From Sedimentisphaerales bacterium (lineage in GTDB: Bacteria > Planctomycetota > Phycisphaerae > Sedimentisphaerales > SG8-4), in contig JAFGCA010000759.1 of assembly GCA_016932895.1 (NCBI GenBank), forward strand, positions 1 to 62,217: a stretch of DNA of 62,217 nt, in the 5' to 3' direction. Below, in pieces: positions 45,001 through 54,200 of this stretch (positions are counted from its first letter, which is position 1; the number at the start of each line of letters is the position of its first letter). Both the position numbers and the translations under genes were made by a program. The notes under the pieces were generated by a model. It was not told the origin of the DNA. It did not search any database and saw only the letters and a list, made by a program, of their open reading frames with translations.

Positions 45001-46998
45001 GTGAAAGTACGTAATATACGAATTGTGGTGTTGGTGGGGCGGCGGGATTTTGGGCGGTCTGCGGTGGCGGATCGTTTGCCGGCGGCGTTGTGGCCGGTGG
45101 CCGGCAAGCCGGTTTTGGTGCGGCTCTTGCGGCATTTGGCGGATGAGGGCGTTCAGGAGGTCGCCATTTGCTGCGATCAGGCGGTCGCCGATTTGGTGGA
45201 GGCCGGTGAGATAGATGACCGGCTTGAGATCCGCTATGTGGTCGAAGAACTCAGTAGCGGGACGGCCGGGTGCTTGCGAGATGCGGCGGGGGCTGATCCG
45301 GGGGATCTGACCGTGGTTTTTTCGGGGGCGATGCTGTGTCCGCCTTCGATTGAAAGTCTGATCGAGGCGGACGAAACCCGCGGGGCCGATCTGACGATGG
45401 TATTCAATCCCGGTCAACAGGGTGGCTCGGACCGGGGGCGGCCGGCGGAAATCTATCTTTGCCGGCCGGGAGTTCTCAAGCATATTCCCGCCGGCGGGTA
45501 CTCAGATATCAAGGAAGGTTTGATTCCTGCGATATTGCGGGCAGGCGGTGCAGTGCGGCCGATGGTGCTTGCCCGGGATGCGGGAAATTTCCACGATCGG
45601 GCCAGCTACTTGGCTGCCTTGTCGGTTTGTTTGAGCGCGGGGGCGGCGCCGAGCAACGAGTACAGGTTCTACGAGGGCTCGAACAAGCGGATTCCGCCGG
45701 ATACGCTCAATGAGAACATTCATCCCGGGGCGCGTGTATACGGGCCCGTAGCCGTTGCGGATCGGGCGCGTGTTTTGAAAGGGGCGCTGATTATCGGCCC
45801 TGCCCTGATAGGCGCAGAAACAGTGATTGGCGAGGACGCCGCCATCGTCAGAAGCGCCGTTTGGGACGGTTGTCGGGTTGGGGCCCGCTGTGAGATCCGA
45901 GAGTCACTTATTGATTGCGGTACGGTGATCCCGGAGGGTATGATGGTGGTGCAGCAGAGCCTCTCGCCGGGAACAGGAACGAAAGCCGTTACACTGGAGG
46001 GGCAGATGACAAGAAACGCTGAGAGCCACATCGAAGCAGTAGGAAGGGCCGGGCCGTCGCGTCCGGAGGGACTGGCCGAGAAGATGCCTGCCCGGGTGCC
46101 GCTTTCACCGAAGCAGATGTTGGGTGCGCTTGGCGGCCTCGCCGTTCTTCTTGCCTTTCTCTGGTCGTATTGGCCGACTTTGACGCATCTTTGGGAGATC
46201 TGGCACCGCAGCGATGAGTATTCGGCGGGCTTACTCGTTCCCCTTTTGACGGTCTACATCCTCTGGTCGCGTCGCCGAGAGCTTGTTTCCGTGCCCGTGC
46301 GACCTGCGGTGGTCTGGGGCAGTGCCGCCTTTGCCGCGGCGCAGGCCGCCAGAGGGGTAGGATTGTACTTCATGTACGGCTCCGGGGAGATACTGTCGAT
46401 TGTGTTGTCCGTGGCGGCGCTCGTTCTGCTGCTCTTGGGGTGGCGGTTTCTGGCGAAGCTCGCCCCGGTTCTGCTGTTTCTTTGCCTGATGCTGCCTTGG
46501 CCTCACCGGGTGCAGGCGGCTGTGAGCCTGCCGCTCCAGCGTTACGCCACCGATTCGGCGGTCTTCTGCCTGGAATTGCTCGGCTACGGGGTCGTTCAGG
46601 ACGGCAACGTCATTCGAATTGGCGAGACCAGCGTAGCGGTGGCCGAAGCGTGCAACGGCCTGCGAATGGTCACCGCCTTCCTGGTGATTACCGGGCTGGT
46701 GGTTCTGCTGGCCAGGCGGGCGTGGTGGGAGAAACTGATCGTTCTGATTTCCAGTCTGCCGATTGCCTTACTCTGCAATACGATACGGTTGACTGTGACG
46801 GCAATCGCCTTTACGATACTGACAGGCGACCAATGGGAGCAGTTGTTCCATGATTTCGGGGGGTACGCCATGATGCCTCTGGCGTTGGCCATGACCGTTG
46901 GCGAGCTCTGGCTGTTACGGCTGCTAACGACCCCAAAAACAGAGGTACAGCGTGAGGTCATCGTGCGACGCAAGACGCGTGGCGCGATGGACTCCTGA
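45001..46998 (+). CDS. Exosortase fused to an N-terminal nucleotidyltransferase-like and hexapeptide module
   Basis: The single frame encodes 665 residues. Residues 1-230 resemble the sugar-1-phosphate nucleotidyltransferase fold (LPAALWPVAGKPVLVRLLRH, IKEGLIPAILRAGG) but lack the GGxGTR loop and the catalytic PKP lysine, so the domain is probably not active. Residues 240-330 form hexapeptide repeats (GARVYGPVAVAD, GALIIGPALIGAETVIGEDA). Residues about 370-650 are an exosortase with eight or so helices and the catalytic triad Cys551 (AEACNGLR), Arg596 (CNTIRL) and His617 (FHDFGG). Exosortases cut C-terminal sorting tails and are tied to EPS production. ATG 46006 has GGAGGGG upstream and could produce exosortase alone. 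Confidence 0.85.
   Translation: MKVRNIRIVVLVGRRDFGRSAVADRLPAALWPVAGKPVLVRLLRHLADEGVQEVAICCDQAVADLVEAGEIDDRLEIRYVVEELSSGTAGCLRDAAGADPGDLTVVFSGAMLCPPSIESLIEADETRGADLTMVFNPGQQGGSDRGRPAEIYLCRPGVLKHIPAGGYSDIKEGLIPAILRAGGAVRPMVLARDAGNFHDRASYLAALSVCLSAGAAPSNEYRFYEGSNKRIPPDTLNENIHPGARVYGPVAVADRARVLKGALIIGPALIGAETVIGEDAAIVRSAVWDGCRVGARCEIRESLIDCGTVIPEGMMVVQQSLSPGTGTKAVTLEGQMTRNAESHIEAVGRAGPSRPEGLAEKMPARVPLSPKQMLGALGGLAVLLAFLWSYWPTLTHLWEIWHRSDEYSAGLLVPLLTVYILWSRRRELVSVPVRPAVVWGSAAFAAAQAARGVGLYFMYGSGEILSIVLSVAALVLLLLGWRFLAKLAPVLLFLCLMLPWPHRVQAAVSLPLQRYATDSAVFCLELLGYGVVQDGNVIRIGETSVAVAEACNGLRMVTAFLVITGLVVLLARRAWWEKLIVLISSLPIALLCNTIRLTVTAIAFTILTGDQWEQLFHDFGGYAMMPLALAMTVGELWLLRLLTTPKTEVQREVIVRRKTRGAMDS
45996..46008 (+). 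promoter_or_regulatory. Internal ribosome site and ATG for stand-alone exosortase
   Basis: GGAGGGG at 45996-46002 precedes an in-frame ATG at 46006 by three to five nt. The product from this ATG would be 330 residues, a normal size for a free-standing exosortase, and would exclude the nucleotidyltransferase and hexapeptide parts. Whether it is used is unknown. Confidence 0.45.
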
Positions 46999-47016
46999 GA
47001 GTCGGAGATCGATTCC

Positions 47017-49326
47017 ATGAATAACTTGGAGAAATACCTGGACCAGGTCATCGAGCAGAAGCCCGTTGTCTACGAGACGCCGGCGGAGCCAGAGGAAGAG
47101 GCCCAGCCCAATATCTTGAAGGGAGTGCTGCGGCGCTGGTATATCGTCCTGTTCGTCTTCATCGCGGTTTGCGGTGTGGGACTGCCGGCGATCTGGCTTC
47201 TGATTGAGCCCCGTCACGTGGTGACGGGGGCCATCCATGTCGCTCCTTTCCTGTCCAGTGTATTGACGGGGGAGCCGGATCAGGGAGAGATATCTGATTA
47301 CGACACCTACATGAATACGCAGGCGATGAAAATGACCAGCGGGCCGATTCTGCAGGATGTGGCCGATGATCTCGTCCCACTGGGGCTTTCGTTCTTCGAG
47401 CGGCAAGACCCATCAGACTGGATGGGCCGGCTCCGGCGGAAGTTGCAGCCGCGCCAGACTGCAAGAGATCCCGTTGAGATTCTCCGGGATGCCATTTCAA
47501 ACGGGATCATTTCGGCCGGCCCCATCCGACGGACCGAATATATCGGCGTCACCATGAAACACACCAATGAAAGTGAAGCGAAAGACATTGTTAATTCGTT
47601 TCTGCGGAAGTTCGACGCCAGCTATGGTCGGCGGGCCCAGACGGTGACAGATTCGACCCTGGCGCAGCTCGACGACCAAGAGAAGGAACTGAGGAAGAAA
47701 ATCCAGCGACAGCAGGACGAGATACGCAACATTGCTCAATCGCAAGGTACAACCGATTTTGACAGCCAGCAGGAAATGGCGATGCAGCGTCAGACGGCCC
47801 TGGCAACCGAGTTGACGCGCCTGGAGGCCCAGCGCATTCGCCTGGAGGCGCGCGTGGCGGTGCTGGAGCAGGGGGGGGACAGCAACTTGCCCCAGGATGT
47901 GTTGACCGCGGCGCGCAAGCAATACGTGAGCGCCGATTCCATGGTGGAAGAGCTGGTCAAGAACATCGTGGAGATGAAGCGCAATCTGATCGTCGCAGAA
48001 CAGAACATGACGCCGGGAAATCCCGAACTGGATCGCAGGCAGAAATTGTTGGCCAATTTTGAGGCCGCCCTGCAACAAAAGGAACTGGAATTGGGGCAGG
48101 AGTTTGACGAACAGATGGACGTTCGTTCTCGGGAGGCCAACAAACAGCGTCTGGCAGCCGCGAAAGCGGAACTCGCGCAGATCCAAGCGAATTGGGAGCA
48201 GTTGAATCGGGTCCTTAAAGAACAGGTGGTGGCGACCAAGGAGGTGGGAATCGCGGGCGCCGACTACGGGAAACTGAACTTCGATATGCGCATCGATCAG
48301 GAGCTTTACGATACGGTTTTGCGGCGCAAAAGAAGTATCGAGATGGAATTGGATCGGCAGGCGCGCATCACCCTTGCGTCTGAGGCGGCGACTACCGGCG
48401 TGGAAGACAAGCGGATCAAATATTCGGCGGCGCTTGCGTTCCTGGGGCTGGGGTGCGGTGTGGGTCTGGCGTTTCTGAGAGACAAGGTGGACAAGACATT
48501 GCAGACTCCGGACGATGTGTCACGTCATATAGATCTGCCGATCATCGGGACGACCACGAGCTCTCACACCATCAAGCCGGCGCAGTTCGCCGAGCAGATT
48601 GCCGGCGACTATCAGACGATTCGGGCGAATTTGGGCTTGCTCACCGATGGCCGTATGCCCAAGAAACTCGCCATCAGCAGCGCGGGAATGCGGGAGGGCA
48701 AGACGACCTTCGCCGTGAATCTGGCGACCAGCCTGGCCAAATCAGGCAAGAAGGTGCTGTTGATCGACGGGGACCTTCGCAAGCCGGACGTTGGCCACAT
48801 GCTGAGCATCTCCAACGCATCCGCCGGGGTGCAGGAAGTCTTGTCGGGAGAAGATCCGGTGGGTGTCATTCGAGCGGTGCCGTCCAGTGGTCTGCATGTC
48901 CTGACGGCCAATCCTCGGAACCTCGCCGATACGTACGAATTGCTTTCATCCACCAGTGCCACCGAGCAGATCGAGAAACTGGGGCATGACTATGACCACG
49001 TCATCATCGACACACCGCCGGCCCTGGCATTTCCGGATGCCCTGGTTTGGGCCAAGCTGACCGATGCGGTCATCCTCGTGGGATTTGCCGGACAGACGAC
49101 GGCGCCCGATCTGAAAGAGGCCCGAGAGAGATTTGGCCGCATCCGTGCTCGTGTTCTGGGGGCGGTGCTGAGCAACGTGTCGATTGATCAGAATCCGTAT
49201 GCGTACGGTTATGGCTACAACTATCGCGCTCAGGGGGGCAAGAGGGCCCGAAAGCGTCGCGCAGCCAGAAAGCTGTTGCTCGCGTCGCAGAACCGCGAAA
49301 GTGAACTCAGCGACAAGAAGGTTTGA
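47017..49326 (+). CDS. Wzc-type chain-length determinant and tyrosine kinase
   Basis: The product is 769 residues. The Wzz domain has membrane helices at about residues 42-63 and 468-485, with a long periplasmic coiled coil (about 220-400) between them. The cytoplasmic BY-kinase follows: SAGMREGKTTFAVNLA (Walker A, near residue 555), LLIDGDLRKPDVG (Walker A') and HVIIDTPPALAFPD (Walker B). The end has a tyrosine cluster (PYAYGYGYNYRAQ, near residue 730), the usual autophosphorylation site. It controls chain length and export through phosphorylation cycling. The gene begins 18 nt after the exosortase stop, with GGAG about 9 nt before ATG. No separate tyrosine phosphatase or Wza-like export protein is in the window. 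Confidence 0.92.
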   Translation: MNNLEKYLDQVIEQKPVVYETPAEPEEEAQPNILKGVLRRWYIVLFVFIAVCGVGLPAIWLLIEPRHVVTGAIHVAPFLSSVLTGEPDQGEISDYDTYMNTQAMKMTSGPILQDVADDLVPLGLSFFERQDPSDWMGRLRRKLQPRQTARDPVEILRDAISNGIISAGPIRRTEYIGVTMKHTNESEAKDIVNSFLRKFDASYGRRAQTVTDSTLAQLDDQEKELRKKIQRQQDEIRNIAQSQGTTDFDSQQEMAMQRQTALATELTRLEAQRIRLEARVAVLEQGGDSNLPQDVLTAARKQYVSADSMVEELVKNIVEMKRNLIVAEQNMTPGNPELDRRQKLLANFEAALQQKELELGQEFDEQMDVRSREANKQRLAAAKAELAQIQANWEQLNRVLKEQVVATKEVGIAGADYGKLNFDMRIDQELYDTVLRRKRSIEMELDRQARITLASEAATTGVEDKRIKYSAALAFLGLGCGVGLAFLRDKVDKTLQTPDDVSRHIDLPIIGTTTSSHTIKPAQFAEQIAGDYQTIRANLGLLTDGRMPKKLAISSAGMREGKTTFAVNLATSLAKSGKKVLLIDGDLRKPDVGHMLSISNASAGVQEVLSGEDPVGVIRAVPSSGLHVLTANPRNLADTYELLSSTSATEQIEKLGHDYDHVIIDTPPALAFPDALVWAKLTDAVILVGFAGQTTAPDLKEARERFGRIRARVLGAVLSNVSIDQNPYAYGYGYNYRAQGGKRARKRRAARKLLLASQNRESELSDKKV

Positions 49327-49374
49327 CTGCATGCTGCTCGTACCTGAGCTTTGGCCAACGAAATCGGGGCGGCG

Positions 49375-51093
49375 ATGAGACTTATCGTTTTTCGAGAGGC
49401 CGATACGGGCGAAGCGGGTGCGGCCGGGCCGGGCCTGCTTCGTTATGCGTTGTCTACTGCGCCCCTGGACCGTTTGATTTTCGGTGCCTTCGACCATCCA
49501 TGGAGCTGGCCTGACGCCAGGAGGGGGGCTGGCAAATCGTCCGGTGCGATGAATCCGGGCCGGTTGGTGTGGGCCGTTCCTCGTCGCTGGGAGCTGCGCT
49601 CGTCCGAGGTGGTGGGACAGACGGTGGCGTACGAGGGCGACGTTGACGTTCGCACCGTAACCGGAGGCAATATCCCCAGGCACTCGTGCCTCGTGGTTTC
49701 CAACGGGCGTTTTGTGACGCGGTTGAACTACGGACTGGTCGCTCCGGTCCTCGCCGACGCTTCGGTCGCGGTGGTGGCCGTTACGGTTACACCCGCCCTG
49801 GCTGCGTTTCGCGAACTGGTTCGTTTGACGCAGGAAGACCGACTGGTCGGCTATCGAAGGCTCTACGGAGATTCCGTGGAGCCGACGCCGCTGCCCGGCG
49901 ACTGGCCTCATCACCTGTTTGTGAAGCACGACGTCGTGGACAGACTTTTCGTCGACGGTCTGCCTCGCGATTTCTTGACCTTTGTCGAGCGATGCCGCTC
50001 ACTTGGGTGGGGCATCAAATCCGTTTCCGTTGGCGGGGCTGCATTCGACCTGAATTCAGAGGACGGCCTCCTTTCGCTCAGCCGGACGGTGCTGGGCGGG
50101 ATGTCCACGTTCGGCAGCGGGGCGGGCAGCACGAAGTCACAAGTCGCTCCTTCGCCTTGCGATACCGCCGGCGTGTCTTCCGGGTCGCGGCTCATCGGTC
50201 CGGTTTGGCTGGGCCCCGGGGCCCGGGTGGAGTCGCAGGCGGTCGTCATCGGCCCGAGCATTCTGTGTGAAGGCAGCGTTGTCCGTGCCGGCAGCGTGGT
50301 GGATTCATCCATCGTTGGGTCCGAAACAACGCTCGGCCAGGACGAAGTCCTGAGAGATGCCATTCTCGTCAAGGGCAAAGTGCGGGCCGGAGCCCCCGCC
50401 GCCCTCGCTGCCGCCGTTGGCTCACCGGAGGGCACCCGCGCGGCTGATGCCGGCCAGGTTTTTCGTACGTGGCCGGTGTTTTCCTATGCTCGACTCGGCA
50501 AGCGCGTTGCCGACGTCATTGCCGCCGTCGGCGTTCTGATCCTGTTTGCGCCGATCATCCCTCTTATTGCGCTGGCCGTAAAGGTCAGCTCGCCGGGGCC
50601 GACCTTCTTTCGGGATAAGCGTCAGGGGCGACACGGCAAGCCCTTCCATTGTATCAAATTCAGAACCATGAGGGTGGGAGCCGACAAGATGCAGGACAAG
50701 CTGCGGTTTGTCAGCGAGGTGGATGGGCCGCAGTTCAAGATGGCCGATGACCCCCGGATCACGACGGTGGGCCGGTTTTTGCGCGAAACGTATCTGGACG
50801 AGATACCCCAGTTCTTCAACGTGCTGATGGGCGAGATGAGCGTTGTCGGGCCGCGTCCTTCCCCGGAATCGGAGAACACGCTGTGCGCCTCGTGGCGCGA
50901 TGCTCGCCTCTCCATTCGCCCGGGCATCACCGGGTTGTGGCAGGTCTACAGAACGCGCGAGCCCCTGAAGGACTTTCAGGAATGGATTCACTACGACACG
51001 AAATACGTCCGCGAGCTTTCCGTGCGGATGGATCTGTGGATATGCTGGCGTACGTTCACGAAGATGGTTTACAACTTCATACGCCAGTTCTAA
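49375..51093 (+). CDS. Phosphoglycosyltransferase fused to N-terminal nucleotidyltransferase-like and hexapeptide module
   Basis: From ATG 49375 the product is 572 residues. Residues 1-250 look like a decayed nucleotidyltransferase fold (CLVVSNGRFVTRL, then HHLFVKHDVVDRLFVDGLP), residues 270-345 are hexapeptide repeats (GSRLIGPVWLGPGARVES, SVVDSSIVGSETTLG), and residues about 370-572 are a bacterial sugar transferase of the WcaJ/EpsE group: one membrane hairpin (VADVIAAVGVLILFAPIIPL), FHCIKFRTMR, the catalytic Asp-Glu in YLDEIPQFFNVL, VVGPRPS and ITGLWQVY. The enzyme loads the first sugar-phosphate onto undecaprenyl phosphate. The N-terminal module resembles that of the exosortase gene at 45001. 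The ribosome site is weak. Confidence 0.86.
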   Translation: MRLIVFREADTGEAGAAGPGLLRYALSTAPLDRLIFGAFDHPWSWPDARRGAGKSSGAMNPGRLVWAVPRRWELRSSEVVGQTVAYEGDVDVRTVTGGNIPRHSCLVVSNGRFVTRLNYGLVAPVLADASVAVVAVTVTPALAAFRELVRLTQEDRLVGYRRLYGDSVEPTPLPGDWPHHLFVKHDVVDRLFVDGLPRDFLTFVERCRSLGWGIKSVSVGGAAFDLNSEDGLLSLSRTVLGGMSTFGSGAGSTKSQVAPSPCDTAGVSSGSRLIGPVWLGPGARVESQAVVIGPSILCEGSVVRAGSVVDSSIVGSETTLGQDEVLRDAILVKGKVRAGAPAALAAAVGSPEGTRAADAGQVFRTWPVFSYARLGKRVADVIAAVGVLILFAPIIPLIALAVKVSSPGPTFFRDKRQGRHGKPFHCIKFRTMRVGADKMQDKLRFVSEVDGPQFKMADDPRITTVGRFLRETYLDEIPQFFNVLMGEMSVVGPRPSPESENTLCASWRDARLSIRPGITGLWQVYRTREPLKDFQEWIHYDTKYVRELSVRMDLWICWRTFTKMVYNFIRQF

Positions 51094-51207
51094 GCAGCTC
51101 AATGGCGGAATATCGCTACGGTCCCTTCCGGGGGCGTTTGCATTTACGTCGGTACGAACCGCACGGCTGATTTCAAGCCTTGTGCTCTGAGTAGAAAGGA
51201 TTGACCC

Positions 51208-54200
51208 ATGGCGGCAAGATATTTCAACTGGAGATTGGCCATCGTACTGCTCGTGGCCGTCGCGGTCTTCGCAGGGGCTGCATTTGCTCTGCGTCAGTGG
51301 CAGAGAAACACCCGTGCCGTAGAGGCGCTTGATCCTGGCGATGAGGCGTACAAGCAGCAGGACTGGGATACGGCGGCCGAGCAATTTGCCCGCTATCTGA
51401 CGGTCCACAGGGATGACGAGGCCGTTCTGCTCAAATACGCGGATGCGCAGCTGAAGAGAAGGCCGGTGCAACGCCCCAATTGGCAGCAGGCCGTCAACGC
51501 ATACCGGGCGGTTCTGCGGCTTGACAACGATCATGCTGAGGCTACCGAGCGTCTCACCGAACTGTATCTTGGGATGGGCACTCCGGGCGAGGCGGAACTT
51601 ATTGCCCGGCCTTACCTGAAGAGGCATGACGACGATCCGGATCCGAATCTGAGTCGGATGCTGGGAGTTGCCCTGGCTCAGCAACGCAAGTACCGGGAGG
51701 CCGAAGAGATTCTCGGCAATCTGTTGCGGGAGTACCCCGACCAGGTGGTTGCCTACGAAACGATCGGCTCCTTGGCGGCGGCCCGACCGGAGGATTTCAA
51801 CAGGCCGGCGGTTGAGTGGTATGATGAAATGGTGGCCAAGAATCCCGAATCTGCATTGGCCTACATCGTGCGGGCGGGGTTTCATCTGCGCAACGGCGAA
51901 GGAGAAGAGGCCGCGCGAGCCGCGCGAGCCGATTGGGAACGAGCCCAGCAGGAGGATCTCTCCGACACGAGCGTGCGCCTGCGCTTGACGGGGCTGCTCA
52001 TTGCTGTCGGTGAATTTGACAAGGCAAAAGAGCATCTGGCGGCGCTGGAGGCGAGTGCTTCCGGGGAATTTGCCTTCTGGCGAACGCGGGCGGAACTGGC
52101 TCTTCGACTGGGCGCTACGGAAGAGATGGTGAGGGTTGCCGCGACCGGCCTGGAACAGCTAAAGCCCCAGCCATGGGACTTCATGCCCGTGGCCGCCGAA
52201 CTCTTCATTCGAGCCGGCCAGCTTGAGAAGGGGCGGCAGTGCATATCGCAGATGCGAGACAAGGAGTCGGATCTCAGGCGTGTGGCCTTCCTGGAAGGCC
52301 TTCTGGCCAGCAGCGAGGGCCGGCTGCGAGAGGCTGTCGAGTATTGGAAGGATGCGATCGCGCAAGGTTACCTGTGGTACTCATCTCCCCTGCAACTGGT
52401 TCGCATGCCCGTGCGCATGATGCTCTCCTCCGCGTTCAGCCGGATGGGGGATCTCCGCTCGGCGGTGAATCAGCTCCAGGCTTTGACCTCGGAGATGCCT
52501 GATTATTGGGAAGGACATCTGGGCTTGGCAAGGCTCTACAGTCAGGCGCGCAACTGGGCGCAGGTGATAGAGGAGGCTCGCGCCGTGCAGCGACTTGAAC
52601 CAGGACAGCCGGAGGCGGTTCTGGCTCAAGGACCTTCGGAGGCGGTTCTGTTGGAGTTGCAGGCCCGCACCAGCGCACTGGGGGCCGCCGGTGCCGCCGC
52701 CGGTGACAGCGCCAGTGCCTGGAAAGACATAGAGAAACGACTGGCGGGCCTGGATGGGAAAGTGACCGGGTGCGAGCTTGAACTGGAGATCCTGCGGGTG
52801 CAGGTGGCGATGACACAGACCAAGCTGACCGAAGCGCGGCAGATATTCGATGCGCTCAAGAGCCAGTATTCTTCGGACCTCCGGGTGGCACTTCTGGAAG
52901 GTCAGCTCTTGGTTGCCGAGGAAAACGTTCCGGGCGCAATCGAATTGATGCGCAAAACGGCCGAGCGCTTCCCGCAGGCCGTAGAACCGGTGCAACGGCT
53001 CGCCCTTCTGGTGAACCAGCAGGAAGACCCCGAATCGTGCGAGTCCGTCGTCAAGCAGGCTGTGGCCCGGATGGACCAGCCGCCGGCGCGACGTGTGCTT
53101 GGGTTGTTCCTGGCCGAACTGTACGGCCTTTGGCAGCAAGAGGATAAGCTGTATCAATGGCTCACCGATCTGGCCCGACAATTTCCGGATGACATTCAGA
53201 TAAAGCGGCGCCTCTTGGCCTGTCGCCCGATCTTTGAGGACGCCCGGCGGGCCCAGACGCTCGTTGATGAGATCAAGTCCGTAGAGGGTGAGGCCGGCTG
53301 GCAGTGGCGATACGAGCAGGCAAGAGTCTGGCTGAAAGTAGAAGATTTTAACGATTTGTACGCCCAGACGACGAAACTCCTGCAGGAGAATTTGCTGTCG
53401 AATCCCGAAGATCAGGCGAGTCGTTTGCTACTGGGGATGGCGCACGAGAGGACCGGCCGGCTGCAGTTGGCTATCTCTGCCTATCGGGAAGCCCTGAGTC
53501 GGTCGCCCGACGACGTGCTGATCATCACCCGGACGGTTGCGGCTCTCCAGAAGGCCGGACAATCTGACGAGGCCCACAGGATTCTGGAGGATGCCAAGCG
53601 GCGCGATTTGAAACATCCGGCGCTCGACGAACTCGAGTCGCGCAGCCAGCGGACCGCCGTGTGGGATCATCTGCAGCACGGCGATCTGGAGCTGGCGTCG
53701 GATATCCTGAAGGAGCTTGTCGAGAAAGACCCGAATGATGTCTCGGCCGGGCTGGAACTGGTGCGCGTCATGATGCAACAAGGCAAGCTTGATGACGCGG
53801 AGGTCCTCTTCAGGGAGGTCAAGGCCAAGGCCCCGGAATCGTTCTGGGTCAAAGAAACGGAGATCCAGCTTCGAATTTCGAGAGGCAATGGGGCCGAAGC
53901 GATACGTCTTTGCGATGAGGTGATAGAGAACTTGGGTACGGCCGGCGCCTACGTGCTCCGCGCGCGGACGCATGCGATCCTGCAGGCGAATGAAAAGGCC
54001 ATAGCCGATTTCAGTCGGGCCATAGAAACCGAACCCAACGCCCCCGGGTTGTGGGTGGAACGGGCAAGGTTCCTTGGCTCGCTCGGTCGGGTGGACGAGG
54101 CAATCGAAGATAGCAGGAAGGCGCTGGACCTGGCGCCGGAGAGCCTGCCCGTGCAGAAGTTCGTGATGGAACTGTACTCCGCATCGGGCAGACGGGCGCT

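Noticed and set aside
45001..46998. Fusion gene considered as two genes joined by a sequencing error
   Set aside because: The frame is continuous with sensible protein on both sides, and a second gene in the same operon has the same N-terminal module. A sequencing artefact is not excluded but is less likely.
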